Shown in pieces: positions 1-9,065 of a stretch of DNA of 12,034 nt (position 1 is its first letter; the number at the start of each line of letters is the position of its first letter). The stretch is from Acidobacteriota bacterium (GTDB lineage Bacteria > Acidobacteriota > Terriglobia > Bryobacterales > Bryobacteraceae): assembly GCA_003223065.1 (NCBI GenBank), contig QHXU01000084.1:4380-16413 (forward strand), written 5' to 3'. A model generated the notes under the pieces. The model was given only the letters and a program-made list of their open reading frames with translations, was not told the DNA's origin and ran no database searches. Position numbers and translations under genes: made by a program.

Positions 1-854
1 CGATCATTCTGGACGGCGAGAATGCGTGGGAATGGTACGAAGCAAACGGCCGCCCGTTTCTTCGCGAGTTATACAGACGGATCACGGACGACCCGCAACT
101 AGAGGCGCTGACTGTCTCCGAAGCGCTCGACCGATTCGAGCCGCGGCCGCTCCAGGGGATTTTTCCAGGTTCCTGGATCGACGCAAATTTCGACGTTTGG
201 ATCGGGGCCGAAGAAGACAACCGCGCGTGGGAGTTGCTGCTTGCCGCACGGCGCGCCTACGACGAAGCGTCCAAGGTCCCGGAGGATTCGCGGCGGCTCG
301 CGTACGAAGAGCTGTTGATCGCAGAGGGCAGCGACTGGTGCTGGTGGTACGGGCCGGAACACAGATCCGACAATCGACCGGAGTTCGACCAGCTCTACCG
401 CGATCATCTCTTAAACGTCTACCGGGCGCTGGGACAGGACCCGCCGGGGGAGTTGTCCCGCCCGATTCTGCAGTCACAGCCTGGCGAATTTCATGAGCCT
501 CCGTCGAACCCCATCCATCCCACGCTCGACGGTGAAGTGACTAATTATTTCGAATGGATGGGAGCGGGCAGGTATCGCCCAGACCCGCGCTCTGGCGCCA
601 TGCATGGCGGAGCGCCGGTGCACGAGATGTTCTATGGGTTGGATGATGCCCACCTTTACGTGCGCATCGATGGCGATCGCAGCGCGAGCTACCGGGTCGA
701 ATTCGAAACCGGACTGGCGGAAACGGAAGTGGCAGCCGGCCGGACTATCGAACTGCGGGCGGCGCGCGCGGGCCAGCGTTTTCGCGTACAAGTGTCGCGC
801 GACGCGTTGCCGGTGGCGACGCTTCCGGAGTATGGCTGGATCCAACTTCCATAA
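1..854 (+). CDS. Glycoside hydrolase family 57 protein, C-terminal part (5' end outside window)
   Basis: The gene enters from the left edge; reading begins at base 3 and ends at the TAA at 852-854, giving about 283 residues. The first residues read ILDGENAWEWY followed by NGRPFLRELY, a signature of GH57 alpha-amylase/amylopullulanase-like hydrolases (COG1449 type). Next come IFPGSWIDANFDVWIG and EDNRAWELL, also typical of this family, then WWYGPEH and a DGEVTNYFEWMGAG segment leading into a beta-rich C-terminal domain. GH57 enzymes are retaining hydrolases or transglycosylases acting on alpha-glucans; the catalytic Glu would lie upstream, outside the window, so substrate and activity cannot be judged. 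The ATG codons within the window (for example in other frames near the start) are not the gene start, because the conserved DGEN motif lies upstream. No terminator is visible after the stop. The family call is firm; the exact specificity is unknown. Confidence 0.88.
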   Translation, partial: IILDGENAWEWYEANGRPFLRELYRRITDDPQLEALTVSEALDRFEPRPLQGIFPGSWIDANFDVWIGAEEDNRAWELLLAARRAYDEASKVPEDSRRLAYEELLIAEGSDWCWWYGPEHRSDNRPEFDQLYRDHLLNVYRALGQDPPGELSRPILQSQPGEFHEPPSNPIHPTLDGEVTNYFEWMGAGRYRPDPRSGAMHGGAPVHEMFYGLDDAHLYVRIDGDRSASYRVEFETGLAETEVAAGRTIELRAARAGQRFRVQVSRDALPVATLPEYGWIQLP

Positions 855-917
855 CGGAGCCGCACCACCTCCTGATCGTTCAGGTCTCCACGACCAGGGC
901 GCCCATGTTTTCGGCGA

Positions 918-939
918 AGGACCGCAAGGGTCCTACAAT
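918..939 (+). promoter_or_regulatory. Hairpin overlapping a -10-like hexamer before the DUF2892 gene
   Basis: AGGACC (918-923), a 5-nt loop, then GGTCCT (929-934) form a perfect 6-bp inverted repeat. It runs directly into TACAAT (934-939), which resembles a -10 element and lies 18 nt before the ATG at 958. No good -35 hexamer sits at the expected distance. There is no T-run after the hairpin, so it is a poor intrinsic terminator for the GH57 gene. It could be an operator, an attenuator or chance in GC-rich DNA. Confidence 0.25.
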
Positions 940-957
940 AGTTGCAGGAAGGCACTT

Positions 958-1149
958 ATGAAGCACAACGTAGGTCGTACCGAGAAAATCATTCGCGTGA
1001 GCGTGGGCGCAGCCGCGGTGGCAGCGGCTATCTTTGCACCCCTCCGGCCGCGATGGCGAGGACTCCTGGGCGCCGTGGCGGCGGACGGGATCTTGACCGG
1101 AGTCATTGGGTATTCGCCGTTGAAGCGCGTCTTCGGTATCAGCCGCTGA
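958..1149 (+). CDS. Small DUF2892 (YgaP-like transmembrane domain) inner membrane protein
   Basis: This 63-aa protein begins at the ATG at 958, preceded by a good Shine-Dalgarno AGGAAGG (946-952) at 5-nt spacing. The sequence starts MKHNVGRTEKIIRVSVGAAA and has two hydrophobic segments (about residues 14-28 and 35-52) separated by a basic loop (RPRWRG), then GYSPLKRVFGISR. The opening N-x-G-x-x-[ED]-[KR]-x-x-R pattern and the closing GYSPLKRVFGI-type end are characteristic of the DUF2892/YgaP transmembrane family, which normally also carries cysteines near the end; none are present here. These domains occur alone or fused to rhodanese domains, and their function as stand-alone proteins is not established. 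The gene stands alone, 103 bp after the GH57 gene and 198 bp before the pyrimidine operon. An in-frame longer reading from upstream exists but lacks the ribosome site and overlaps the GH57 gene. Confidence 0.8.
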   Translation: MKHNVGRTEKIIRVSVGAAAVAAAIFAPLRPRWRGLLGAVAADGILTGVIGYSPLKRVFGISR

Positions 1150-1308
1150 GCTGCCACGGAGACCTGGCTCGAGATGAGCACCCGCGGTGCGGGATCCTCT
1201 CTCCAATAGCATTTCATCTGGTTCGTTTTCGGCCAATGCGTTGCGGCTGCCTGTTGCCGGCGTTGCGCGACAGAGGCGAGGCGCGCCTGCGCGGATCAAC
1301 GCTATCAT

Positions 1309-1325
1309 AACGTTACAGTACCGTT
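1309..1325. promoter_or_regulatory. 17-bp near-perfect inverted repeat, candidate operator of the pyrimidine operon
   Basis: AACGTTAC, a central A, then GTACCGTT: seven of the eight base pairs are complementary, the exception being T1313 against C1321. It abuts the -10-like TATCAT and ends 22 nt before the start codon of the first operon gene, where a repressor would block initiation. The size and odd-centred symmetry resemble sites for dimeric TetR- or LacI-type repressors. No regulator gene is in the window, so the cognate protein is unknown. Confidence 0.4.
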
Positions 1326-1333
1326 GCATTCGC

Positions 1334-1340
1334 GAGGAGG
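1334..1340 (+). promoter_or_regulatory. Strong ribosome binding site fixing the start of the beta-ureidopropionase gene
   Basis: GAGGAGG lies 7 nt before the ATG at 1348. It selects that ATG over the in-frame TTG at 1324, which would add eight non-conserved residues. Confidence 0.8.
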
Positions 1341-1347
1341 ATTCCCA

Positions 1348-2217
1348 ATGGCCCGTGTGGTCCGCTGTTCACTGATTCAGGCGGCGAACGTCGCACCGGT
1401 CGAGCGCCCTCTTGAAGAAGTGAAGCGAGCGATGATGGAGAAACACGAACCCTACATCGCTCAGGCCGCTCAGGCCGGGGCGCAAATCACGTGCCTCCAG
1501 GAGATTTTTTACGGCCCTTATTTTTGCGCGGAGCAGCAAACGCGCTGGTACGATTTCACCGAGCCGATCCCCGACGGGCCCACGATAAAGCGCATGCAGG
1601 AACTGGCGCGCAGGCATCGCATGGCCCTGATCGTGCCGATTTACGAAGTCGAGCAAGAGGGGATATATTACAACACCGCGGCTGTGATCGACGGATCCGG
1701 AAAGTACCTCGGGAAGTATCGCAAGACGCACATACCGCACGTCGCGCCCGGTTTTTGGGAGAAGTTTTATTTCCGTCCGGGCAACCTTGGCTATCCGGTC
1801 TTCGACCTCGGATTCGCACGGATCGGCGTGTACATCTGTTACGACCGCCACTTTCCGGAAGGCGCCCGCGCGTTGGGCCTGCACGGCGCTGAGATTGTGT
1901 TCAATCCGTCGGCGACGGTCGCCGGCTTGAGCGAGCATCTATGGAAGCTGGAGCAGCCGGCGCACGCCGTGGCCAATGGCTACTTCATCGGCGCGATCAA
2001 CCGCGTGGGCGTCGAGGCCCCCTGGAATATCGGGCACTTCTACGGCTCGAGCTACTTCTGCAATCCACGGGGCCAGATTATCGCGCAGGCATCGCGTGAC
2101 AAAGACGAGGTGCTGACTGCCGATCTCGATTTGGATGAAATCAAGCAGGTTCGCCAGACCTGGCAGTTCTTTCGCGACAGGCGGCCTGACGCCTATGAGG
2201 ACCTGGTGAAGGCGTGA
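1348..2217 (+). CDS. Beta-ureidopropionase / N-carbamoyl-beta-alanine amidohydrolase (nitrilase superfamily)
   Basis: This 289-aa cytoplasmic enzyme of the C-N hydrolase (nitrilase) fold probably hydrolyses N-carbamoyl-beta-alanine (and the beta-aminoisobutyrate analogue) to the beta-amino acid, CO2 and NH3, the third step of reductive pyrimidine breakdown. The catalytic residues are visible: Glu52 in CLQEIFYGPYF, Lys126 in KYRKTHIPH, Cys164 in GVYICYDRHFPEGAR, plus the supporting Glu138 in FWEKFYFRPG. The tail (FYGSSYFCNPRGQIIA, RRPDAYEDL) matches the UPB1-type branch. N-carbamoylputrescine and other N-carbamoyl amidohydrolases are close relatives, but the neighbours (preT, preA, hydA) make the pyrimidine role by far the most likely. 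The gene is first in the operon; the stop lies 4 bp before preT. Full length is normal for bacterial members. Confidence 0.9.
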   Translation: MARVVRCSLIQAANVAPVERPLEEVKRAMMEKHEPYIAQAAQAGAQITCLQEIFYGPYFCAEQQTRWYDFTEPIPDGPTIKRMQELARRHRMALIVPIYEVEQEGIYYNTAAVIDGSGKYLGKYRKTHIPHVAPGFWEKFYFRPGNLGYPVFDLGFARIGVYICYDRHFPEGARALGLHGAEIVFNPSATVAGLSEHLWKLEQPAHAVANGYFIGAINRVGVEAPWNIGHFYGSSYFCNPRGQIIAQASRDKDEVLTADLDLDEIKQVRQTWQFFRDRRPDAYEDLVKA

Positions 2218-2221
2218 CCCA

Positions 2222-3508
2222 ATGCAGAAAACTGTTCCAGCATTGACGCCTGAAGAATTCGCCGCTCGATTTTCCGATCTCCATCCGCCATTTGCCCGGC
2301 AGGAGGCGGTGGTGGAGGCATCGCGCTGCCTGTTCTGTTTCGATGCGCCCTGTACAGCCGCTTGTCCGACGCACATCGATGTGCCCCGGTTCATCAAGAA
2401 GATCGCTACAGGTAACCTGCGAGGCTCGGCGCTGACCATCCTTGATTCGAATCTCCTGGGTCTGAGTTGTTCGCGCGTCTGCCCCGTGGATGTATTGTGC
2501 GAAGGCGCCTGCGTGATGCACCGTTACAACAAGCAACCGATTGAAATCGGGCGCCTGCAGCGCGCTGCGATGGATTGGTTCTATGCGCACAACCCGAGCC
2601 TGCCGGTTGCACCGGAAAATCGCGCGAAACGCGTGGCCTGTATCGGAGCGGGACCGGCGTCGCTCGCCTGCGCAGCCGAGTTGCGCCGCCGCGGGTACCC
2701 GGCGGTCATCTTCGACAGGAATCCGCTACCGGGTGGGCTGAACACCTACGGAATTGCCGAGTATAAGCTTCGCCCGCCGGACAGTCTTAAGGAAGTGGAA
2801 CTAGTGCGCTCGATGGGTGTGGAGTTCCGGCTGGGCGTGGAGGCCTTCGCCAAAATCGAAGCGATCGAGTGCGAGTTCGATGCAATCTTCCTTGGCATCG
2901 GACTGGGACCCACGCACCGCCTCGGCATCCCCGGCGAGGATCTGCCCGGCTTCATCGATGCGCTGCGGTTCATCGCTGATTATAAGACCAGCTCGATTCC
3001 GGTCGGTCGTCGCGTGGTTGTCATCGGCGCAGGCAACACGGCCATCGACGCCGCAACCGCGGCCAAGCGGCTCGGAGCGCAAGAGATCCACATCGTCTAT
3101 CGTCGCGGCGAGGCGGAAATGCCGGCGTTTGAGTACGAGTATGAAATCGCCAAGCTCGACGGGATCGTGTTCCATTGGTGGACGCAGGTCAAGCGGATTC
3201 ATGGTTCCGAGTCGGTGGAGAGCATCGAATGCGCGCGACCCGATGGAACCATTTTCAACCTGGCATGCGACATGGTGATTCCCGCAATTGGCCAGTCGCG
3301 GCTGGTGGATTTTCTCGCTCGCTGCCGGGGTGTAGAAGTGAGAGAGGGCCGCGTGGTGATCAACCGCGAGACCGGGCAGACGGAGAACCGAAAATACTTC
3401 GCCGGAGGCGACTGCGTGAACGGCGGGCGGGAAGTCGTCGACGCCGCGGCCGACGGCAAACGCGCCGGCATCGGCATCGCGCAGTGGTTGGAGGCTGATC
3501 ATGGCTGA
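2222..3508 (+). CDS. preT: NAD-dependent dihydropyrimidine dehydrogenase, subunit PreT
   Basis: This 428-aa flavoprotein is the electron-input subunit of bacterial dihydropyrimidine dehydrogenase; it passes electrons from NAD(P)H through FAD and Fe-S clusters to PreA. The N-terminal domain carries two tetra-nuclear cluster motifs: Cys36, 39, 44, 48 and Cys87, 93, 97. Gln113 sits exactly 16 residues after the last cysteine, as does the unusual glutamine ligand of pig DPD, which favours DPD over glutamate synthase small subunit. Dinucleotide-binding motifs follow: VACIGAGPA (about 138-146, FAD) and VVVIGAGNTAID (about 266-276, NAD(P)). A C-terminal FAD-closing motif FAGGDCVNGG spans about 393-402. 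The ATG at 2222 has a moderate ribosome site (GGTGAAGG, 2205-2212). The gene overlaps preA by 8 bp, so translational coupling and 1:1 production are likely. The related GltD is the main alternative and is excluded by the context. Confidence 0.94.
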   Translation: MQKTVPALTPEEFAARFSDLHPPFARQEAVVEASRCLFCFDAPCTAACPTHIDVPRFIKKIATGNLRGSALTILDSNLLGLSCSRVCPVDVLCEGACVMHRYNKQPIEIGRLQRAAMDWFYAHNPSLPVAPENRAKRVACIGAGPASLACAAELRRRGYPAVIFDRNPLPGGLNTYGIAEYKLRPPDSLKEVELVRSMGVEFRLGVEAFAKIEAIECEFDAIFLGIGLGPTHRLGIPGEDLPGFIDALRFIADYKTSSIPVGRRVVVIGAGNTAIDAATAAKRLGAQEIHIVYRRGEAEMPAFEYEYEIAKLDGIVFHWWTQVKRIHGSESVESIECARPDGTIFNLACDMVIPAIGQSRLVDFLARCRGVEVREGRVVINRETGQTENRKYFAGGDCVNGGREVVDAAADGKRAGIGIAQWLEADHG

Positions 3509-4853
3509 TTTGAGTACGCTTTTCGCGGGTCGAATCCGCTGCCCGAATCCGTTCTGGCTCGCTTCAGGGCCGCCCGCCAACTGCGGCGATCAGGTGATGC
3601 GCGCCTTTGACGCAGGCTGGGGAGGAGCGGTGTGGAAGACGCTCGGCGAGCCGATCGTCAACGTTTCGTCGCGCTATTCGTCCGTCGATCTAAACGGGCA
3701 GCGCATGATGGGATTGAACAATATCGAGCTCATCACCGATCGCCCGCTAGATGTGAATCTGCGTGAGATCGGAGAGGTGAAGAAACGGTATCCGCACCAC
3801 GCCGTGATCGCGTCCCTGATGGTGGAATCGCGCCGCGAAGCCTGGCACGAGATCGTGCGCCGCTCCGAGGATGCGGGCGCGGACGGTCTCGAGCTCAATT
3901 TCGGTTGTCCCCACGGGATGAGCGAGCGCGGCATGGGCAGCGCAGTCGGACAGGTCCCGGAGTATTGCGCGATGATCACCGAGTGGGTGAAGGAAGTGGC
4001 GCGCACGCCGGTGCTGGTGAAGCTCACGCCCAACATCACCGACATTCGCCGCGTTGCGCGCGCCGCGCGAAAGGGCGGCGCCGACGGCCTCTCGGCGATC
4101 AACACGATCAACTCCATCACCGGAATCGATCTCGATACTTTCATCCCGCGTCCGAACGTCGATGGGCTTTCCGCGCACGGCGGCTACTGCGGACCGGCGG
4201 TGAAGCCGATCGCCCTGCACATGGTGCAGCAGATCGCCGTGGATCCTGAGGTCGGTTTGCCGGTTTCGGGTATCGGCGGCATCTCCGGCTGGCGCGAGGC
4301 GGCGGAATTTCTGCTGCTCGGCTGCCAGAGCGTGCAGCTCTGCACGGCGCCGATGCACTGGGGTTTCCGCATCGTGGAGGACATGATCGACGGTTTGAAG
4401 AACTGGATGGACGAAAAAGGATTCCGTACCGTCGAGGATTTTCGCGGCCTGAGTCTGCCGCGCATCCAGGACTGGAAGGACCTGAACCTCAATTACAAAA
4501 TCGTCGCGCGGATCGATCCCGACACATGCATTGGCTGTGACCTGTGCTATATCGCCTGCTGGGACGGGGCGCACCAGTGCATCCACATCGACGGTCATGC
4601 GTCGCCCGAGAGCTTTGCAGAGGCGAGCCGCCGACGCATTGCCACCACGCCCATTCCGAAGCTCGACGGTGTGGCGGAAAACGGGTCGCACAAGACGCCG
4701 CCCGAGCGCATTCCGTGCGTCGATGAAGACGAGTGCGTCGGCTGCAACCTCTGCTGGTTGGTTTGCCCAGTCGAAGACTGCATCAGTATGGAGCGCGTCG
4801 AAACCGGCCTGCCAGCACAATCTTGGGAGCAGCGCATGGAAAGCAAATGCTGA
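3501..4853 (+). CDS. preA: NAD-dependent dihydropyrimidine dehydrogenase, subunit PreA (FMN/4Fe-4S)
   Basis: This 450-aa catalytic subunit reduces uracil and thymine to 5,6-dihydro forms on FMN. It has a dihydroorotate-dehydrogenase-like TIM barrel (about residues 1-330) followed by two [4Fe-4S] ferredoxin motifs. Active-site features are NFGCPHGMSERGMGSAVGQ with Cys136 at the position of the catalytic loop cysteine of DPD, LVKLTPNI, SAINTINS and GGYCGPAVKPIAL, and an FMN-phosphate-binding region SGIGGISGW. The cluster cysteines are 343, 346, 349, 353 and 412, 415, 418, 422. The stretch between the two motifs (353 to 412) is 58 residues, against about 22 in pig DPD, and holds an extra Cys360 and two His. 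Start ATG 3501 is preceded by GGAGG (3490-3494) inside preT. In mammals PreT and PreA are one chain; here they are separate. The gene overlaps hydA by 7 bp. Confidence 0.95.
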   Translation: MADLSTLFAGRIRCPNPFWLASGPPANCGDQVMRAFDAGWGGAVWKTLGEPIVNVSSRYSSVDLNGQRMMGLNNIELITDRPLDVNLREIGEVKKRYPHHAVIASLMVESRREAWHEIVRRSEDAGADGLELNFGCPHGMSERGMGSAVGQVPEYCAMITEWVKEVARTPVLVKLTPNITDIRRVARAARKGGADGLSAINTINSITGIDLDTFIPRPNVDGLSAHGGYCGPAVKPIALHMVQQIAVDPEVGLPVSGIGGISGWREAAEFLLLGCQSVQLCTAPMHWGFRIVEDMIDGLKNWMDEKGFRTVEDFRGLSLPRIQDWKDLNLNYKIVARIDPDTCIGCDLCYIACWDGAHQCIHIDGHASPESFAEASRRRIATTPIPKLDGVAENGSHKTPPERIPCVDEDECVGCNLCWLVCPVEDCISMERVETGLPAQSWEQRMESKC

Positions 4854-6241
4854 CTACGCTGGTCCGCAACGGAACTGTAGTCACTGCCAAAGAGACTCGC
4901 TCTGCCGACATCCTGATTGAGGGTGAGCGCATCAGGGAAATCAAGCCCGGTATCTCCGCGGACGCAGCAGGCACAGTCATCGACGCTACGGGGATGCTTC
5001 TCCTGCCTGGCGGCATCGATGTCCACACGCACCTGGACATGCCGTTTGGCGGCACGACTTCGAGCGACGATTTCGAAAGCGGCACGAAGGCCGCCGCGTT
5101 CGGCGGCACAACCACGCTGATCGACTTCGCCATCCAGCCCAAGGGCACGCGCATGCGCGACGCGCTTGACACCTGGTGGAAAAAAGCCGATAAGCGCGCG
5201 TCAATCGACTACGGCCTCCACATGATCATCACCGATCTCGGCGAAGCCGGCCTCGAGGACATGGACGAGATGGTGCGCGAAGGCGTGGCCAGCTTCAAGC
5301 TCTTCATGGCCTATCCGGGCGTCCTGATGGTGGACGACGCCACGATTTTTCAGGCGCTGGGGCGCACGGCCAAAAACGGCGCGCTCATCTGCCTGCATGC
5401 GGAAAACGGCGGCATCATCGACGTGATGGTCAAACGGGCCATCGCCGAGGGCAAAACCGCGCCCGTTTATCATGCGCTGACGCGGCCGGCGACCGCCGAG
5501 GCGGAAGCCGTCCACCGCGCGGTGGCGATGTCCGAAATCTCCGGCGCACCGGTCTATATCGTGCATCTTTCCTCGGAGGACGCGCTCAATGAAGTGCGCG
5601 CCGCTCGAGATCGCAACGTCCCGATTTTTGCCGAAACCTGCCCACAGTACCTGCTGCTTTCGATCGACGACCTGGCGCGTCCCGGTTTCGAAGGCGCCAA
5701 GTACGTTTTTACGCCGCCCCTGAGAGAGAAAAACCACCCTCCCAAGCTTTGGGACGGCCTGAAGAACGATCATCTCCAGGTCGTCTCCACGGATCACTGC
5801 CCGTTCTGCTTCGAAGACCAGAAAATCCTCGGCAAGGACGACTTCAGCAAGATCCCGAACGGCGGTCCGGGCATCGAGAATCGCCTGCAGCTTCTCTTTC
5901 ACCATGGCGTGAATGAAGGACGGCTCAGCCTCAATCGATTCGTGGAGCTGGTATCTACAACTCCGGCGCGGTTGTTTGGTTTATATCCTCGCAAGGGTGA
6001 ACTGGCTCCCGGAAGCGATGCCGACATCGTCATCTGGAACCCAAACGCGGAACACGAAATCAGCGCCAAGACGCATCACATGCGCGTCGACTACTCGATG
6101 TTCGAAGGCTTCCGCGTGAAAGGCAACGCGCGCACAGTGCTATCGCGCGGCGAGGTGATCGTCGATAACGGAACGTTTCTCGGCCGTACCGGACGGGGCG
6201 CGTTCCTGAGGCGCGAAGCGCGCGGAGGCGCATGGAAGTAG
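4847..6241 (+). CDS. hydA: Dihydropyrimidinase (D-hydantoinase family)
   Basis: This 464-aa cyclic amidohydrolase opens dihydrouracil/dihydrothymine to N-carbamoyl-beta-amino acids. All metal-site residues of the binuclear zinc amidohydrolases are present: His60 and His62 (DVHTHLD), carbamylated Lys151 (ASFKLFMAYPG) with Tyr156 as the substrate-contact residue, His184 (CLHAEN), His240 (IVHLSS) and Asp316 (STDHCPF). Residues 1-55 and roughly 420-464 form the usual beta-sandwich built from both termini. The chosen ATG at 4847 matches the family N-terminus (MLTTLVRNGTVV) and overlaps the preA stop by 7 bp. An in-frame start at 4733 would extend deep into preA and is rejected. The Shine-Dalgarno sequence is weak (GGAAAG, 4838-4843), consistent with coupling to preA. 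Hydantoinase or phenylhydantoinase activity is possible on relatives, but the operon points to dihydropyrimidines. It overlaps the transporter gene by 10 bp. Confidence 0.94.
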   Translation: MLTTLVRNGTVVTAKETRSADILIEGERIREIKPGISADAAGTVIDATGMLLLPGGIDVHTHLDMPFGGTTSSDDFESGTKAAAFGGTTTLIDFAIQPKGTRMRDALDTWWKKADKRASIDYGLHMIITDLGEAGLEDMDEMVREGVASFKLFMAYPGVLMVDDATIFQALGRTAKNGALICLHAENGGIIDVMVKRAIAEGKTAPVYHALTRPATAEAEAVHRAVAMSEISGAPVYIVHLSSEDALNEVRAARDRNVPIFAETCPQYLLLSIDDLARPGFEGAKYVFTPPLREKNHPPKLWDGLKNDHLQVVSTDHCPFCFEDQKILGKDDFSKIPNGGPGIENRLQLLFHHGVNEGRLSLNRFVELVSTTPARLFGLYPRKGELAPGSDADIVIWNPNAEHEISAKTHHMRVDYSMFEGFRVKGNARTVLSRGEVIVDNGTFLGRTGRGAFLRREARGGAWK

Positions 6242-7601
6242 ATCGATCGCTCTACAACGAAGATCTGGCGGCGATCCCTCTCGAACGGCGCACTTGGGGC
6301 TTATACAACTACGCCTCGCTGTGGATCGCGATGAGCGTCTGCATCCCGACTTATATGCTCGCGTCCGGGCTGATCGCGGGCGGGATGAGCTGGTGGCAGG
6401 CCATCGGGACAATTCTGCTTGGCAACCTCATAGTCCTGATCCCGATGTTGCTCAACGCCCATGCGGGCACCCGCTATGGTATTCCGTTTCCGGTGTTCGT
6501 GCGCGCCAGCTTCGGCGTGCGCGGGGCGAACGTGCCGGCGGTACTTCGCGCGCTGGTCGCCTGCGGGTGGTTCGGCATCCAGACCTGGATTGGCGGGCAG
6601 GCGATCTACGCGATGCTGGGTATCTTATGGCCGTCAGCGCACACCAAGGCGGGCCTCTGGGTGTGTTTTTTCGCGTTTTGGGCGCTGAATATCTACGTAA
6701 TTTGGCGCGGCATCGAAACAATCAAGTTCCTGGAGGGTGTCGCCGCCCCGTTCATGCTGGCTGTCGGACTTCTGCTTTTGTGGTGGGTCACAAGCCTGGC
6801 CGGAGGGCTCGGTCCCGTACTGAGCACGCCTGGTAAATTTCAGTCCACCGGCGATTTTGTCCGTTTCTTCATCCCGTCGCTTACCGGGATGGTGGGATTC
6901 TGGGCTACAGTGGCGCTCAACATACCCGATTTCACGCGCTATGCGCGCTCGCAGCGCGATCAGATGTGGGGCCAGGCGCTCGGGTTGCCGGCCGCAATGA
7001 CGCTTTACTCCTTCATAGGCGTGGCCGTGACCTCCGCGTCGGTGGTTATTTTCGGCAAAGCGATCTGGGATCCGGTCCAGCTCTTAGAGCGCTTTAACCG
7101 CCCCTTCGTCGCATTTGTGGCTCTGGTTGCGCTCTTGATTGCCACCTTGAACACCAACGTGGCGGCCAATGTTGTGTCGCCTTCGAACGATTTCTCGAAC
7201 CTGAACCCGCGCCGGATTTCGTTCCGCACCGGCGGGCTGATCACCGGAGTTATCGGCGTGTTGATGATGCCGTGGAAGCTGCTGGGTGACTTCAAAGCGT
7301 ACATTTTCGGATGGCTGGTCGGGTACTCGGGCCTGCTAGGGCCGATCGCCGGAATTATGATCAGCGACTACTTCGTGCTGAGAAAGCGCGCGCTGGATGT
7401 GGACGCCCTGTATCGCAGCAAGGGCGAGTATACGTACTCGCACGGGGTAAACTGGCGCGCGATCGCGGCGCTGGGAGCCGGCATCCTCGTCGCGCTGCTG
7501 GGACTCATCGTACCGCCGCTGCGGTGGCTGTACGATTACGCGTGGTTCGTGGGATTCTTAGTATCAGGCGTTGTCTATTTAGGACTCATGAGAGGTACAC
7601 G

Positions 7602-7605
<4 letters not shown>
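6232..7605 (+). CDS. NCS1-family transporter (pyrimidine/hydantoin/allantoin-type permease)
   Basis: This 457-aa polytopic inner membrane protein, probably 12 helices, belongs to the nucleobase:cation symporter-1 family, relatives of Mhp1 and PucI. The N-terminal YNYASLWIAMSVCIPTY helix, GIPFPVFVRASFGVRG loop and GWFGIQTWIGGQ segment are hallmark NCS1 sequences. Trp113 and Gln117 have the spacing of the Mhp1 substrate-stacking Trp and hydrogen-bonding Gln. GFWATVALNIPDFTRYA (about 222-238) and NTNVAANVVSPSND (about 304-317) carry the second half of the substrate and cation sites. The gene lies inside the pyrimidine operon between hydA and mmsA, so uracil, thymine, dihydropyrimidine or hydantoin import is the likely job; the sequence alone does not decide among them. 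The ATG at 6232 follows GGAGG (6224-6228) at a short 3-nt spacing. Its stop overlaps mmsA in an ATGA junction. Confidence 0.9.

Positions 7606-9064
<1,459 letters not shown>

Positions 9065-9065
<1 letters not shown>

Larger units (their letters stand above)
1150..1347 (+). promoter_or_regulatory. Non-coding upstream region of the pyrimidine operon, candidate -10 at 1303-1308
   Basis: This 198-bp gap has no credible coding sequence and must carry the promoter for the six-gene operon that follows. TATCAT at 1303-1308 matches the -10 consensus at five of six positions and is followed by an AT-richer stretch, but no recognisable -35 sits 16-18 bp upstream. Transcription from this -10 would start within or beside the 17-bp palindrome listed separately. 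Other small symmetries are GCACC/GGTGC (1178-1190) and AGGCGCGCCT (1279-1288); both may be chance in GC-rich DNA. Confidence 0.35.

Noticed and set aside
26..496. 156-aa open frame on the + strand at the left edge
   Set aside because: It overlaps the GH57 reading frame, which carries clear conserved motifs through the same bases. Its Arg-rich composition is that of an out-of-frame shadow.
1178..1190. GCACC-CGC-GGTGC hairpin after the DUF2892 gene as a terminator
   Set aside because: The stem is only 5 bp and no T-run follows, so it does not meet the pattern of an intrinsic terminator.
1279..1288. Perfect 10-bp palindrome AGGCGCGCCT as an operator
   Set aside because: It is made of G/C repeats common by chance at this base composition and is not aligned with any promoter element.
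2801..3580. 259-aa open frame antisense to preT
   Set aside because: It is a shadow of preT with no family motifs and no plausible start signal.
3747..4820. 357-aa open frame antisense to preA
   Set aside because: It is the complement of a firmly identified gene in GC-rich DNA. It has no recognisable motifs and no ribosome binding site, and its His/Asp/Arg-rich composition is typical of antisense shadows.
4733..4846. Extended N-terminus for dihydropyrimidinase
   Set aside because: The extra residues lie over the second ferredoxin motif of preA and do not match the family. The ATG at 4847 gives the canonical N-terminus.
7311..7601. Extended N-terminus for MmsA
   Set aside because: It lies in the transporter gene in a different frame. 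The ATG at 7602 has a ribosome site and gives the normal family length.
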